64,000 nucleotides of DNA, from contig LUGG01000009.1 of the NCBI GenBank assembly GCA_001683735.1, positions 1,674,001 to 1,738,000 on the forward strand. The letters are read 5' to 3'. The translations under genes were made by a program, and so were the position numbers. The DNA is from Grifola frondosa. Taxonomy: Eukaryota; Basidiomycota; Agaricomycetes; Polyporales; Grifolaceae. Position 1 is the stretch's first letter, and the number at the start of each line of letters is the position of its first letter. A model generated the notes under the pieces. That model was given only the letters and a program-made list of their open reading frames with translations, was not told where the DNA came from and did not search any database. Shown piece by piece: positions 34,388 to 50,100 of this stretch.

Positions 34388-36362
34388 ATGATCTCTGCTG
34401 TGCCAGTTTATCTGGCCGTGGCGGCTTTCGCCCCATTGGCATCAGCTCACATTGGTCAGTAACGTTGGTCTCTGAAGCGGAGGAACAAGATGAAGTTCAA
34501 CTTTCCTGACAGCATTCTACCATGATTCCATGTATGGCTTCAACGTTACTGCTCAGACGTTCTCATACGACAACCGTCCCATGGTGCCGTTGATGAATAT
34601 GATTTCGACGAGTGGTGGTTTGTGAGTCTAAATCTGGTCATTTTTTCCCAGTTCGCACCGGGAAGAGGGGCGTTGCGTAATATGACGCGTGTCTTCATTA
34701 TGGAGCATCGCGTGTTGGAAGCATGAGCTCAGCCGTACTTGCGTTCTGACTCTCCGCCTTGCAGCACGGCCATCTTGGCTATCCCCCGAACGATGGCAAC
34801 TTCTTCGAGCTACCGGCGGGCGGGACCGTGAACTCGGAGCTCTCCTGCGACAAGGGCGCGACATCCTGGTTCGCGTCATCACCAGGGTAAGCATACTCCC
34901 AAGCAATGCATCTCCCCTCCAACATTCTCTGACTTCCTTGCAACCAGTGGCGACGCAGGCTTCGGTAGCAACTGGCCTTGCCCCGGTCAACCCTCGTCTG
35001 AATTCCACACGACGGGCTTAGATGACGTGACGGGCTGCGGCCTCGCGATCGCATACAAGTCCGACGTGAACTCCATCCAACCCGAGGACTTTGCCATCTT
35101 CACTGTCAACCACACCTGCGTGTGGACGCTGAACACCGCATTCCAGGTCCCTGCAGACATGCCCGCTTGTCCTGAGGGAGGCTGTCACTGCGCTTGGTTC
35201 TGGATTCATTCGGTGCGTGGTTTCGGATATAGCGATTATAATTGATGTGTTGATTTTCTGCATGTAGCCGGACAGCGGTTCTGAGCAGAGTGCGCGGTGC
35301 TATAATATCTCCAGTACCATATGCGAACTAACATTTTTCCCTTGTCTGAAGACTACATGAACGGCTTCAAATGCCAGGTGACAGGAGCTACGGGCACCAA
35401 GGCCATTGGTACCCCAGGACTCCCCAGACGGTATGACTACTTTTCATACCCCACCTAGTTGCAGAATTCAGCTTTGGTATTCGTGCAGCTGCGGTGCGGA
35501 TCCTAATAATGGCCACCCCAATGCCACGCCCGGCAACTGCACGATCGGACCCAAGCAACCGTTCTACTGGTACCAGAATGAGCGCAATAACGTGAGCTCG
35601 GTCCGATTTTACTTTGTGCACCTCGCGCTGACGCCCCGCAGATGTTCGAAGGCACATATGCGCCGCCCTCGTATAACCAGATGTACGGATACGCAGACGG
35701 CGCGCAGAACGACATCTTCCAGGAGCCCTACATCGCTTCGGAGGGTCCCGCAGGCGGTGCTTCTACGACGTCTGCCTCGACCACCTCGACGTCTGCTTCG
35801 ACCACCTCGACTGCTATCCCGACATCTACTGCGGTTCCCTCCACTTCTGCTACTTCTACACCATCGTCTAGGCCTTCTTCCATTGCCTCCTCGGCACCCC
35901 CTCCGTCGAGCACATCGTCGTCGTCTCCATCATCCTCGTCTTCCAGCTCATCATCTGTCTCCGTCTCTGTGTCTGTGAGCGCATCCGCCTCGGTTTCGGC
36001 TTCATCAGCGACCACGTCCGGGAGCTCTTCATCCTCTTCATCGCCCGTTCCATCGACGACGACACATGTCCATTCCGACAGTGGCGTTACCTCTGCGTAC
36101 GGCTCGTCTCCATTCAGCTCGCACTGTACTGACTTTTATTACGCATCAGGGCGACTACCATCACTCTCAAACCGATCACAACTACGCTCACACCCTCAGC
36201 CACCGCCACCCGGAAATGGTACGTCCACCACCTCCCTCCATCCTCCTCTAACTCCAACACGCATCCTCCCTTACTAGCAAACCGCGTCCCACCACACCCG
36301 CGCGACGCGACTCCATCGCCAAGCGCAAGCACGCGCGTCGCCTCCACGACCACGCCCTCTGA
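34388..36362 (+). CDS. AA14 lytic polysaccharide monooxygenase with Ser-rich tail
   Basis: AA14 enzymes are secreted copper monooxygenases that oxidise xylan bound to cellulose, boosting xylanases. A signal peptide ([20 protein letters not shown]) is followed directly by His, the N-terminal copper ligand. The mature chain reads [29 protein letters not shown], then [17 protein letters not shown] with the second copper-brace His. Next come [76 protein letters not shown] and a final [14 protein letters not shown]. The catalytic module ends near 35720. A Ser/Thr-rich segment of well over 100 residues follows, then a basic C-terminus ([19 protein letters not shown]) with the stop at 36362. One base is missing near 34603, just before FDEWW. 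Confidence 0.9.
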
Positions 36363-37013
36363 GCCCGCCTGCCGCAAATACAAATATGATACGCATATAC
36401 CCGCCCGATACCTTCACTGTTCATACATACCCTGCAGGCTCGACGCGCTGCAGCGGGGGCCGCGGCGCCTCCGGCTTGGACCCGCATACTTACGTGCTTG
36501 CTTCTCGCATTGCTTCCTTCACATGCTGCACCCGCCATCTGCGATGTTCCTCGGGTGCGCTGCGGCCCAGTCGTCGCTGTGCTCTCCTTCGGTCGATTTT
36601 GCCGCTTTGTTGCCTTGTGCGGCGCGCCACCGTTCAGTTTCGAGTCGTATCTCAATCATATCTGCCCTTTGCTTGTTTTTTTTTATTTTACATTATGTCT
36701 GCGATCAACGTAAGTGTGCTAGGTACGCGATACGATACACTGTTTTTAGCATCGAGATGTCGCTGTCTGTTTTACCCCGTCTCCTTGTGGAATGTAGAAT
36801 CTCGAAGACTGTTCAACTCGCTGACTGCCACGCTCTCTCTGGACTTGCTAGGCTCCTGCGGCAACCAGAATTATCCATTCGACAACCAAGTCCCGTATAT
36901 TTGTTGAAACCCGAGAGTCGCCGCTCTCTCCTCATTGGTAGTCTATTACAAGAGAACGTCTAGAGATATACAAAATGTTGGGGCATATACGTCGTCTGCA
37001 GTCGTCACTACCG
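36363..37013. other. Intergenic region between AA14 and the NCS1 permease
   Basis: Likely 3' flanks of two convergent genes. A five-codon open frame followed by a consensus GTAAGT donor occurs at 36694-36715, but no gene can be built from it. Confidence 0.3.
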
Positions 37014-39266
37014 TCAACTCATGGCGTCCACTTCTGCCTCGATGCTCTTCTTCTCATCCTGCGTCGATTCTGCGCTCTCTTCGTGGAATTTCGCATCGTC
37101 AAAGGTGATAGCCTCGGGTATGAACGTCTCCTCGGCGGGGAACAACACGGACAGGACAGTATAAACGACCGACGCCACCGTAAACTGCACAAACACGGCG
37201 ATCAGCCAAACGCCGAATCGGAGCGAGATGAGCAGCACTCACTCCAAACAGCCACGCAAAGTCGAATATCTTCATAGCGCCCCCGACGTCGATCTTGGGA
37301 TTGATGGAGTGATCAGCCCGGGGAGGTTCGGCGGCACGGAGCACAGGATAGCGGCGACCGCGCGCCAGTTCTACGACGGTGCAGACGTGAGGATCTGCGC
37401 TGTGAGTGAGTCAGTCTGATGCGGGCGGACTCACGAAGCCGTAAGAGTAGCGATAGCGCCCGTGCGGACGGTACATGGAGGGCACATCGACACGGCATTT
37501 GTGGACCAGCCAGTACTGTGATCACAGAATAAACAGGGACATCAGCACAGAGCAAACTGGCTCGGAGTCCGACTCACGTCAGCGACCATGATACCAGCGA
37601 AAGGCCCTAAGAAGACAGTGTAGCCATTCATGAACGAAAGGAAACCTTGAGCACTACAACACGGAGATGATTCTCAGCAACCGGCGCATCGGCCGAAGGT
37701 TGCACAACAGACGAACCTCGCGAGGATCTCCCAGGGGCAGAGTGCCCACCCGCCGAGGATCGCGCAGATCACCTGCCCGCGGCGGATGTTGATATATCGC
37801 GGAAACAGCACGGTCATGTCGTTCGCGGCCGACAGGGAGTTTGCGGAAATGTTCGTTCCGAGCGTGGCCAGGACGAACGAGAAAGACGCGAAGAACGCGG
37901 CCGCGCGGTTATCCCAGCGGCCGATGAGCTGCAGAGGGTCCCAGATGACCTCGCCATAGAGGACTTGGCTGGCGCTCGTCACCGCGATGCCCATGAAGCC
38001 GAAGAGTGTGAAGGCAGTGGGGATGATGAGAAGTTGGATATATTGCCTGTGAAGAGGATCGAGGTGAGAAATTACTCCAGGTGTTTGTGAATAGTACTGA
38101 CGCCCGCTCGTCCTTGGCATATCTCTAAGCGTCGACTGAGTGCTAGGTCCGACAAATCAAAGTGCCAAGAATCTCACCGTAAAATCGGGTATATTGACCG
38201 CGAGTGTCGAATAGAGGCCGAGCGCACTGTTCAACGCGCTCAACCATGCATACGACAACGCGCTCCCAGATAATGTGGTATGCTGCTCAAACAGTCCCTT
38301 GTTCGACGGCACTTTGACGAACGCCCATATCAACATGGCTAACCATGCTGGAGGAACAATGAATGCTTTGATCATGAACAACCACCGGATCTTTTGCGGT
38401 GAAACCAGCATTAATGGAAACTGATAGGAGACAAAGTCAGTGCTACCGTCTTTATAGCATCGAAAAGCGGCACACCTGTATGAGCCAGTACAAGAAGTAG
38501 CACATTAATCCTATGCAACAATGTCAATATAGGTTGGAGACTGGTGTGCATGACACTGACCGGCTGTGGTGATATTCGCACCGGGAGCAAGATGGTTACG
38601 GAGGTGCGCGATCGAAGGCCATATGGCCTTCAACATCTAGGACAGGAATTCCAATTCTATATCGTAGACCATTGAATGCTATCTCAAGAAACACACCTGG
38701 TAAACACATTCAGATCCCGTGTAAGTCTGGATACCAAACCAAAACATGGACAGCACGACGCGACTTATGACGCTGAAGTAGCTGAACCAGAATCCAAACG
38801 AGGAGCGATTGAGCACGGGGAAGCCGACATGGAGACGAGCCCCGATCGTCCCGTTCAGGACCATCACGACAGATATGATAATATGTCCGATAGCAATGGC
38901 TGGAATAGCCTGCCGCCTGTAAGTACGCCAGACAAGTCAGACATCTCTTCGCTCGCGCAGGTCGCACGAGGCACTCGCCATGATAAGCCGATAGCCAGCA
39001 TGCTCGACGCGAGTTCCCAAACCGCGACGTTCGTCGCGTCTGAGAGCCAGTACGCGATGTAGTTGAACGTGGTCCAGGTGCGCTATGGATTGAATGGTGA
39101 GTTGGAAGCGAGCGCCGCACACGAGCAGATTGTAGCTTACGCCCTTCGGTGGGACCGGGTCCATGTCCTTGTTCGACCATCTGCTGCTCGGCGCGAAGGT
39201 CGAGGGCTCCGGCTCGAGCACCCACGCTGCGGGGTTCAAGTAGGCAGAAACGGAGAGTTTCGCCAT
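37014..39266 (-). CDS. NCS1 family nucleobase/allantoin/uracil-type permease
   Basis: A proton-coupled plasma-membrane importer of the nucleobase:cation symporter-1 family (Fur/Fcy group). From the ATG at 39266 the N-terminus reads MAKLSVSAYLNPAAWVLEPE, then RWSNKDMDPVPPKG and RTWTTFNYIAYWLSDATNVA, where the family signature lies. About twelve hydrophobic segments follow, including AIPAIAIGHIIISVVMVLNG, RSSFGFWFSYFSVISRVVLS, IQTYTGSECVYQ, ITTAGLMCYFLYWLIQFPL, NIPDFT plus RYAKDERAQYIQLLIIP, LGTNISANSLSAANDMTVLF, the segment GYTVFLGPFAGIMVADYWL and FTVASVVYTVLSVLFPAEET. The tail is acidic and ends DAMS at 37014. Most exon junctions are in frame; one uses the AG at GGCAG before AIPAIAI. The substrate cannot be fixed without alignment. 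Confidence 0.85.
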
Positions 39267-39881
39267 GGTGGACTCCGAAGAAGCGGTGGTGAGCGTCGCA
39301 TGAGGAGAGACGGTAATAAAGGCAGAAATTGTAGTTGGTGATGCCGAGAAAATACTAGTGTGTGATAGCTGTCAAATTTCGAGATAACCAAGATAACTAA
39401 AGATAGATAACCAAAGGTATGATAACGAAAGATAAGTGATAACGGTCCACCTGTCACTTACTCGGCAAAACCCGGCGTCCGGACAAGTCCGCATTTGGAA
39501 GGAGCTGTGTTTCATGTCAGGGCCACTCTTTTATTCTCCTTGAATACGCATCTCGAACACATATGATCTGTAAAAGGGACGTCTGCATGATTATGGAGGA
39601 TAGAATATGCTGTCGCTCACAGACCAATTCTCATTTATGGGGACGTGGCTATCAAACGTGAGCTTAACCGAAGCTTGAGCTCTCAACTTACACCGCTAAA
39701 TATAGCAAGGCGGCAATTGCGATGTTACGCGAGACGGTAGATACAGCGATTTCATGGTTCAGCATCAATGCATAAGGGGTATACCCTTCAAATCTACATG
39801 TCTAGCTCATCAGTCAATCCACAATTGCAGACAACCTGGAAAAGGTAGCGCAGAACAGGCTCGCTCGCCATTTCAGATTGT

Positions 39882-41539
<1,658 letters not shown>

Positions 41540-41703
41540 TGTGCTAGTATCGGATATTGGTTACACTTATGGTGGCATAGTTCGACATCTATGTTTGCAG
41601 GGACTCATTCGTTCATTGCTTAAGTTCAGCCAAAGCTGCTCACATCACGCAGGGGTGTAGAGAGCACAGAGCACAAAGCCGCATGATATTGCCTCCAACT
41701 ACT

Positions 41704-42324
41704 CTAACCCGCCTTCACAAAATACCCTGAAAGGCTTGCATCCGTCGGTCCAAGACTGACGTTCGAGATCCCGAGACCGACCGGTGTCGAGGGGTTTGGC
41801 GGAAGGTGGAAGTAGCACCGACCAGCGGCGGAACTGTGCTTGCGCTCCATGAGGGGTGCACCAGGCGTGCGGCGGAATGTATCGGGGTAGACGTGACAGG
41901 GGGAGACGATGCTGTCGGCGGGGTCGTATATAGTGGGCGCGATGCGCGGGCTGAGGCTGAGGCTGATGCCAAGGCCGACCCCTGACGGTAGCTGATGGAA
42001 GGCCGGGAATGGCGTCACGGGGCTGGGCAGCGCGAGTGTGGAAAGCGGCGACGAGGCGACTGTGAACGAGGTGGGGAGTGCGGCCGTTGCGCGGACTATG
42101 CGCGGGCGGACATTCGAGGGATGGCCTATGCCCAGGGTGGCGCGGAGCTCGCGCGCCTGAGCTCTGACTTGGGCATGTGCGAGCTTGGTTTCGAGCTCGA
42201 CTTTGCTGGGGCGGTCGATATGAATGCGCTGCATGCTCGGGGAGGGAACGGGACTGAGGAGGGTGCGGGAAGAGAGGCCCTGGCCAGCCAGGGTAGAGCG
42301 GGCGATGGAGGACTTCGTGGCCAT
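41704..42324 (-). CDS. Hypothetical protein, duplicated family, copy 2 (intact)
   Basis: An uninterrupted 206-codon frame starts at MATKSSIARSTLAGQGLSSR and runs to a stop at 41704. It shares IHIDRPSK, then ELETKLAHAQVRAQARELRA, GHPSNVRPRI, a proline-rich middle, and two segments built around VGLGIS with copy 1. Relative to copy 1 it has five additional residues (TSFTV) and a longer tail (GYFVKAG). Most of the nucleotide differences I noticed leave the protein similar, which suggests selection, although I did not count them. The central helix could form a coiled coil. No signal peptide, membrane segment or known domain was recognised. A TATA box lies about 90 nt upstream. Confidence 0.65.
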   Translation of the reverse strand: MATKSSIARSTLAGQGLSSRTLLSPVPSPSMQRIHIDRPSKVELETKLAHAQVRAQARELRATLGIGHPSNVRPRIVRATAALPTSFTVASSPLSTLALPSPVTPFPAFHQLPSGVGLGISLSLSPRIAPTIYDPADSIVSPCHVYPDTFRRTPGAPLMERKHSSAAGRCYFHLPPNPSTPVGLGISNVSLGPTDASLSGYFVKAG

Positions 42325-42412
42325 AATTGATGATAGTGTGTGTATGTGTGTGTGGAAGATTGAGTGTGGTGAATGATGAACTTTGGAGAAATTGGGAAGG
42401 AATACCGTACCA

Positions 42413-42419
42413 TTTTATA
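42413..42419 (-). promoter_or_regulatory. TATA box of the copy-2 gene
   Basis: TATAAAA on the minus strand, 88 nt upstream of the ATG at 42324, at the same relative place as in copy 1. Confidence 0.55.
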
Positions 42420-42515
42420 GCCTGTGGCATCGGTATAGTCGGATGCATGGGCGACGGCCCTGCGCCATTAGTTACCGTCACCCGAGTATGTATGTCATGA
42501 GCGAACGCTCGGGAA

Positions 42516-43041
42516 ACGGATATTGGTTTCAGTGGAGGGTCCCTCCAACTTCCTGCCACCAATCGCCAATAGATATCGGATAAGGATCGCGCAGGCCGTA
42601 GACGGTTGGCGGAGGGAATTCTGGTCCAAATTCAAATCATTACTGCATATGGCCATGGACCGTTCCCGGGCCAGCTTCCCTTCCAAAATTCGACTTCGGC
42701 GGCTCTGCAAGGTCATCACTTACTAGATGGTCGAATTTCGATGCTCTGTAAATGTCCCATGGTGAAGGTTCATGTAGATGGAGGCTGGTTCGTTTTGATC
42801 TGGCTTTGGATAGCAGTGGGTCTAATCGCGGTGGTAAAAAATCGAGTTGTACGCACTATGATTTACATGGTTCTGTGATTTTGAAGTACTCTGGAAATTT
42901 TGGAATAATCAGTATCACAAAAGAAACAACCACACTTGCGAGCGCTTAAACAAGCAAGCGGCGTGAAGCGCCGGACCGTGGGACCGAATCTGTAGAACTC
43001 ATAATTGAACTGTCGTTGAACGTTGAGCAGAATTCCTCATC
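42516..43041. other. Intergenic, no gene recognised
   Basis: Region between the divergent copy-2 gene and COQ9. It presumably contains the COQ9 promoter; no clear core element is visible. Confidence 0.3.
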
Positions 43042-43889
43042 ATGTCGAGGTGACTTTCAGTTCATTACGCTGATATTACCGATGAGTGCATTGTGCTGAT
43101 TGTGCAGGAACATACTTCTACAGCTCGCTATACCACTCGTCAAGTCGCACGGCTTCTCGCGCGAGGCCCTGTCGCGGTCTGTTCTCTCCCTGTCGACACC
43201 CCACAAAGAGCCACTCTCCGAGACGGCTGTCTCTGCTCTTTTCGGGCAGGGAGACGATGCTAGACGTACGCTCATAACCGCGTGGCTGGATGATGCGAGA
43301 GAACATATGAGGACCGCCCCTTCGCCGGTCATGAAGGAGGTGCTTGGCTCGAGACTGCGACACAACGAGCCAGTTCTGAAGTACCTGCCTGAGGTAAGTT
43401 CCAGATAGCCATTTTTCTGAGACGTTTAATGAATGTTGCGCTAGGCGTTCGCCTTGCTTGCTTCGCCCGCGTCTGGCCTGCCCCCGCTGGACCCCAGACC
43501 TGCACTGGTGCATGCATCAAAAGTCGCAGATGAAGCCTGCTATGCGGTAGGGAACCCGGGCGTAGGAGTACTGATCGCATTTTCTGGGCTTGCGAGTTCA
43601 CGCTGACGTGTTGCGCCTTCCAGCCGTCTTGGTATGCACGAAGAGCGTCGCTCGCCGCGGTGTATGCGGCTGCAGGTCAGGACTCTTACATGATTTCTGA
43701 TCGGACAAGGGTCTGACACGCGGCGCAGAGCTCCACCAACTGACTTCGCCGCATACCGCGTATCAGTTCTTGGAGGGCTTATTGGACATGTCGTCGCGCA
43801 TTGAGTCGTCGTTCGGCGAGGCGGAGATATTTGCAAAGTATATAGTGAGAAGTTGGGTGGGTATTGTTAAGAGCAGAGGTGTGTTTTGA
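43042..43889 (+). CDS. COQ9: Ubiquinone biosynthesis protein COQ9
   Basis: COQ9 is a lipid-binding mitochondrial protein that presents ubiquinone intermediates to COQ7 in the CoQ synthome. Exon 1 is only eight bases (MS plus a split Arg codon), joined to NILLQLAIPLVKSHGFSREA and LSETAVSALFGQGDDARRTL. Next come RLRHNEPVLKYLPE, an exon with AFALLASPASGLPPLDPRPA, then WYARRASLAAVYAAAELHQL, SPHTAYQFLEGLLDMSSRIE and a C-terminal helix FAKYIVRSWVGIVKSRGVF. The alpha-helical TetR-like fold region and the conserved WYARR/AAVYAAAELH block are typical. All four introns fit without any frame break. The N-terminus is very short, with no obvious mitochondrial presequence; the true start may lie in an unseen upstream exon. 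Confidence 0.9.
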
Positions 43890-44873
43890 TGGCGAATCAC
43901 CTTGTCTTGCGTGTGTTTTTCGGACCTCCTTCGGCCGGTTCATGTCAACGTCGAGACATCGAGAACACGGCGGGTTGTCGAGGTGGCAAAATCAGGGGTG
44001 GGTTGGTCAGGACCGTTTGTTACAATCTAGAAATAGCTCACCTTAGATTCTCCCGATGATTAGGTCTAACCGTCGAAGAATCGTCAAATTGCAGGGACGC
44101 AATGGACGTGTGTGCTGGCGGGGTTGTCATGGCTTGCTTATGAAGAACTCGCCATTTTTGTGACAATATCAAACGAAGAGAGTACGCTTTGCGCCGAAAG
44201 TCGCATTCATTGGAACCGATTGTTTGTTCAGTTTCAAACGCCTCTGAAAGCCGCCCTCTCCCCGACGACCTTGTCTTGAGATGCTATTTCTTTTTGCCAT
44301 TCAATACGGTATTTGGGCGCATGACCTATTCATAGAGAGCAACGAGCCACGGATATAATCCGACGACGGACCGCTGCAGAGCGCTCTCATACAAACATGC
44401 CAGATTCGCATGTCGACGCGGACACCCAGCTATTGCCCCCGCAATTCGTTTTGAGAAGTCCTCATGCCAGCTACTGCTATGCGATTCTATTGCGAGCTGC
44501 TCATTGTCGCGCTACCCGAAACGATCTGCACACCGCGTCTGTGAGGCATTATCCCGACCATCATCCTGTGACTGCATGACAACCGCCAGCTCGAACTCGT
44601 CGAAACCGAGGTATGGCCGCCTGCAGTTGCGGGGTCACTGGTGCGCTCAAGAACGTTGCATAGTACGATCACGCGAATCTGCCTCCGAAGTTTAACTACC
44701 TATGTTTTGCAGATGCGAGAGGTCTGCTGCCTCCGAACATCATGAAGGTCGCGGCTCCGCCTTCGCATGCACCCCAGGGCCATCCTGCGGAGACAACCTC
44801 ATGCTGCTCATCTCCAGCATTTCGACGACGATAATCCGCCCTGTTCATTCATGCGTTGGCATTGAGATTCGTG
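43890..44873. other. Intergenic, upstream region of the xylanase gene
   Basis: About 1 kb with no assignable gene. It contains a CCCCAG (a possible CreA/Cre1 repressor core on the opposite strand) near 44774. The regulatory meaning is speculative. Confidence 0.3.
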
Positions 44874-44881
44874 TATATAAG
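44874..44881 (+). promoter_or_regulatory. TATA box of the GH10 xylanase gene
   Basis: TATATAAG ends 51 nt upstream of the ATG at 44933, consistent with a core promoter. Confidence 0.6.
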
Positions 44882-44932
44882 AGCTCCGCCTGCTCGAAGT
44901 TTCTGCGCTGATTTCCAGGCTAGCAAATCGTC

Positions 44933-46637
<1,705 letters not shown>

Positions 46638-47135
46638 AGCCTGGAATACGTTACGGTTCGGGGTAAAATGTAGGACTGATCATTCGTCATTTAATCAATT
46701 TATTCTGGTGCGAGTTCATCAGCGGGTGAAACCCTGCTACTGGAAACGCTCAACGCCGCGTAGTAGAAAATGATTTATTATCGTATAGGACATCATCAGG
46801 AGTCGTTATATGTAGTCGTAAGCAAGTCATTACCAAACATGCGTCAAATCCGACATGTTTGTATATCATGCAGGAGGGTGATAATGTATATACAATTGTA
46901 TGATGAGGGCCTTGATGGGAAACGAACAATGCTGTGGGGAAATTCGTGAGTGATATGACCGCGGGTAGGCTACTAATAGTGTAGAAGAGCCGAAGGTAGG
47001 ATAATGGTGTAAAGATCGTGCAAGTGCAGACACGATAATAAAACACATGATAAGTAACACCCCCTGCACATGTATGCGGCAACGACAACAATATCCGAGT
47101 CCAGAAAACGCATGAGACATTATATGACATTCACA
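46638..47135. other. Intergenic between convergent genes
   Basis: 3' flanks of the xylanase and the Ca2+-ATPase; no gene seen. Confidence 0.35.
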
Positions 47136-50100
47136 TTAGACGGACTTGGAAGCGGCGGCGCCCCATCGCTTGAAGGCCGGGTCGTCCGGTTTGGTATCTG
47201 GATGTATCTGTATTTTTCCTTCCACAGTGCAGCTGATGACTTTGATGGGTCGAAGTGTGCCGGATCTGAGAGGCCTGATGGTGATTGTGGCGCCCAGCTG
47301 CGCCGATGGATGACGCGACCAGAGTAGGACCATGGTCATGAGAGATGGACTAAATAAGACGGAAAGGTCAGGATACGCACAGACATGCAGGAAAAATACG
47401 TACAGAGCAAGACGAGACTCTGGAGGGAGAGGGCCTGGCGAGCCTTGCCGACGTAAGACGACGCGCGCATGCGGCCACCGCGGACCTGTGAGAACGTGCT
47501 GAGGTTGTCTCGCACCAGATTAATGGCGGAGTTCCACTCCTATTCGGCCGTGTTGTCGGGAGCACTTCGGGTTGGGCATCAGTCGGATCTTGATGAAGAA
47601 CCGTTGCACCGGGCCATTAGGTATGCAGCGGATGAGAGCACCCAACGGAATAGAGACAAAACCGAGCGCGAGGGCAATCCCACTCGCGACCACCGATCCG
47701 GGTGACTTGGAAAGCCGCACCACCACAAAGACAATCAAGACTTGGACAGCGACCTCTGAAGACAAAACGTCAAAAAATGACGACAGCAACTTGAGCTCAG
47801 CGTACCTATAAGAGTGATCCCATGAAGTAATATTCTTGGTGATACCCGCGAAGATATTAAGTGATTATCTAGTCGGCGAGAATTTATCGAATTAAATATC
47901 TGCGCGAAAACGAATATGTTGAAAACCAGCGTCTGCACAATCGAGTCGTGCTTGTTTTGCAGTGTCGTGTCGTCGACGTGGTGGAATCCCAGAATCTGTG
48001 AACCCAAGAAATGGAAGACAAGCGTGATAATGGTTTGGTACGTGGATTGGCCGATGATCTGCTTGTACATGTCGACAGAGAACAAAGGTGCGGTCTTCTT
48101 GTCCGGTTTGCGGTCCAACAACGCCAAAGTAGCAGGGTCAGTGGCCAACGCCAGCGCAGCGAATGTGTCCATAATGATATTGATCCACAAAAGTTGCACC
48201 GCCGAAGCACCGACTCTTCCTGGTCGGACGCGACAGCCGAGACAAACGTGATAATCACCGCGTAATGTTCGTCGAGATCTGGAACTGCAAGAACTTCCGT
48301 ACCGCATCGTTGACGCAACGGCCCCACATGATGGCCTTGACGATCGAGGCAAAGTTATCGTCCATAAGAATGATATCCGATGCCTCTTTTGCAACCTCGG
48401 TTCCAGCGATACCCATTGAGAAGCCCACGTCGGCCGTCTTCAACGCAGGACCGTCGTTGGTACCGTCGCCGTCACACCGACAATCTCTCCAAGGGAACGC
48501 AAAGTCTCAACCAAGAGTTTCTTGTCTTCCGGTGACGACCGCGCGAGCACTTGCAGACGAGGAACAACTTCTTGCAACTCGGACGGACTTAGCTGCCTGA
48601 AGATAGGGCCTTCCATGATGATACCGCCTGCGGTATAAATCCCGCACTGAAGCGCGATGGAACGTGCGGTGAGCACGTTATCACCGGTACACATCTTGAC
48701 GGTAACGCCGGCTTTGTGGCAGTTGGCGACTGCTTCGCGCACACCTTCACGGAGAGGATCTTCGATACCGGTGATGCCGATGAAATCAGGTCAGTGGCCA
48801 AATCATCGTAATCAACCTGATGACGGATGAGCAATGTCAGTCATCGCAACGGTGCAGACTCACCTCGTCTTCCTCAGCATAGTGAGAGCCGGGAGGCGGC
48901 CATGACGTGAAGTCGCGGTAGCACAGCGCGATAGTCCTGAGGGTCTGATTTGCGTAGAAGATGATCGTCCGTGAGTATTATCGCTCGCCAACTCGTCGAT
49001 CTCGGTCGTCTCCACCTCATCGCCAGCGCCGCGATCTGTCAGCTCACGTTCGACGACGACATGCCGACTGCACCTCTTGGTCATGATCTCACTGGCCCTT
49101 GAGGTAAATGCGATAACGTCCGTTCGGGAGTCTGACGACAACGCCCATCGCTTTGCGCTCGCTGGAGAACGGAATCATCTGGATAATATCCGCGGATTCT
49201 CTGGTTTCCTTGTAATCGGCCCAGCCGTTCTGCTTCGCAAACTTGAGCAATGCCGTCTCGGTCTTGCTTCCACAAAGACGACCTCGCCAGTATCAGGGTC
49301 CTCGTCCTCGAACGCGGTCGAGTTAATAGCGATCGCCTCGTTGAACAATTGCTGCAGCTGCGGCGACAGTACATCATTGAGCGCCTCCTGGTCAATCGAG
49401 AAGTCCTCCGTGTGTTTGCGGGCTCTCCTGATGGTTTCTTCTCTCACGCCGGCTTCCTCGCCCGCATTCGTACGCGTGAGGTTGTCCTCCAGGTTGTGTA
49501 CGAATTTGCAATGGATGCCGACGGAGCCCGCGACGACGGTCATGGCGTTCTGCGTGAGTGTGCCCGTCTTATCCGTGCACACCACTGACGCATTCGCCAT
49601 CGTCTCGCAGGAGCCGAGAACGCGCACGAGGAGGTTTTCTTTAGTCATTCGCTTCGTCGCGAATGCCAACGCGAGTGTCACAGCCAGCGGAAGACCTATA
49701 ACGCAAATGAAAATTATGAGAATGCGCGCATATATACGGGATCAAGAACTGACCCTCCGGAACCGCGACGACGATTAAAGTGACGGAAATAATAAGGATC
49801 TGGACGAAGGCGATACCGTACTGATTCGAGGTACGTTGCGGCGATCCCGTACCGAGTTGAACGAAAAAACGTATCATGAGGGCCGTGAAAAGTATAAGGC
49901 CTGCCGCGCTGCCGAGTTTCGCTATCAATTCTGCGAGGTTGTTCAATTTGATCTGAAGAGGTGTGTTTTCTGTATCTCCACGCAGCGCTACCGTCAAACA
50001 CGTCGTAAGTGATAAGCAACAACGCACATAGTCAACGGAGACAAACCCATCATAATGCGCCCGTTGAAGCTCTTCGTGCCGACCGCAATCACGACATAAC

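Larger units (their letters stand above)
41540..42515 (-). repeat. Inverted duplication, copy 2
   Basis: Reverse-complement counterpart of about 28265-29210, covering promoter, coding sequence and 3' flank. The copies point towards each other and enclose about 12.3 kb. No terminal inverted repeats or target-site duplications were noticed at the ends, so a transposon is not indicated. Confidence 0.9.

Noticed and set aside
35728..36015. Very acidic minus-strand open frame
   Set aside because: It is the complement of the Ser-rich tail of the AA14 gene (Ser codons read backwards as Asp/Glu codons).
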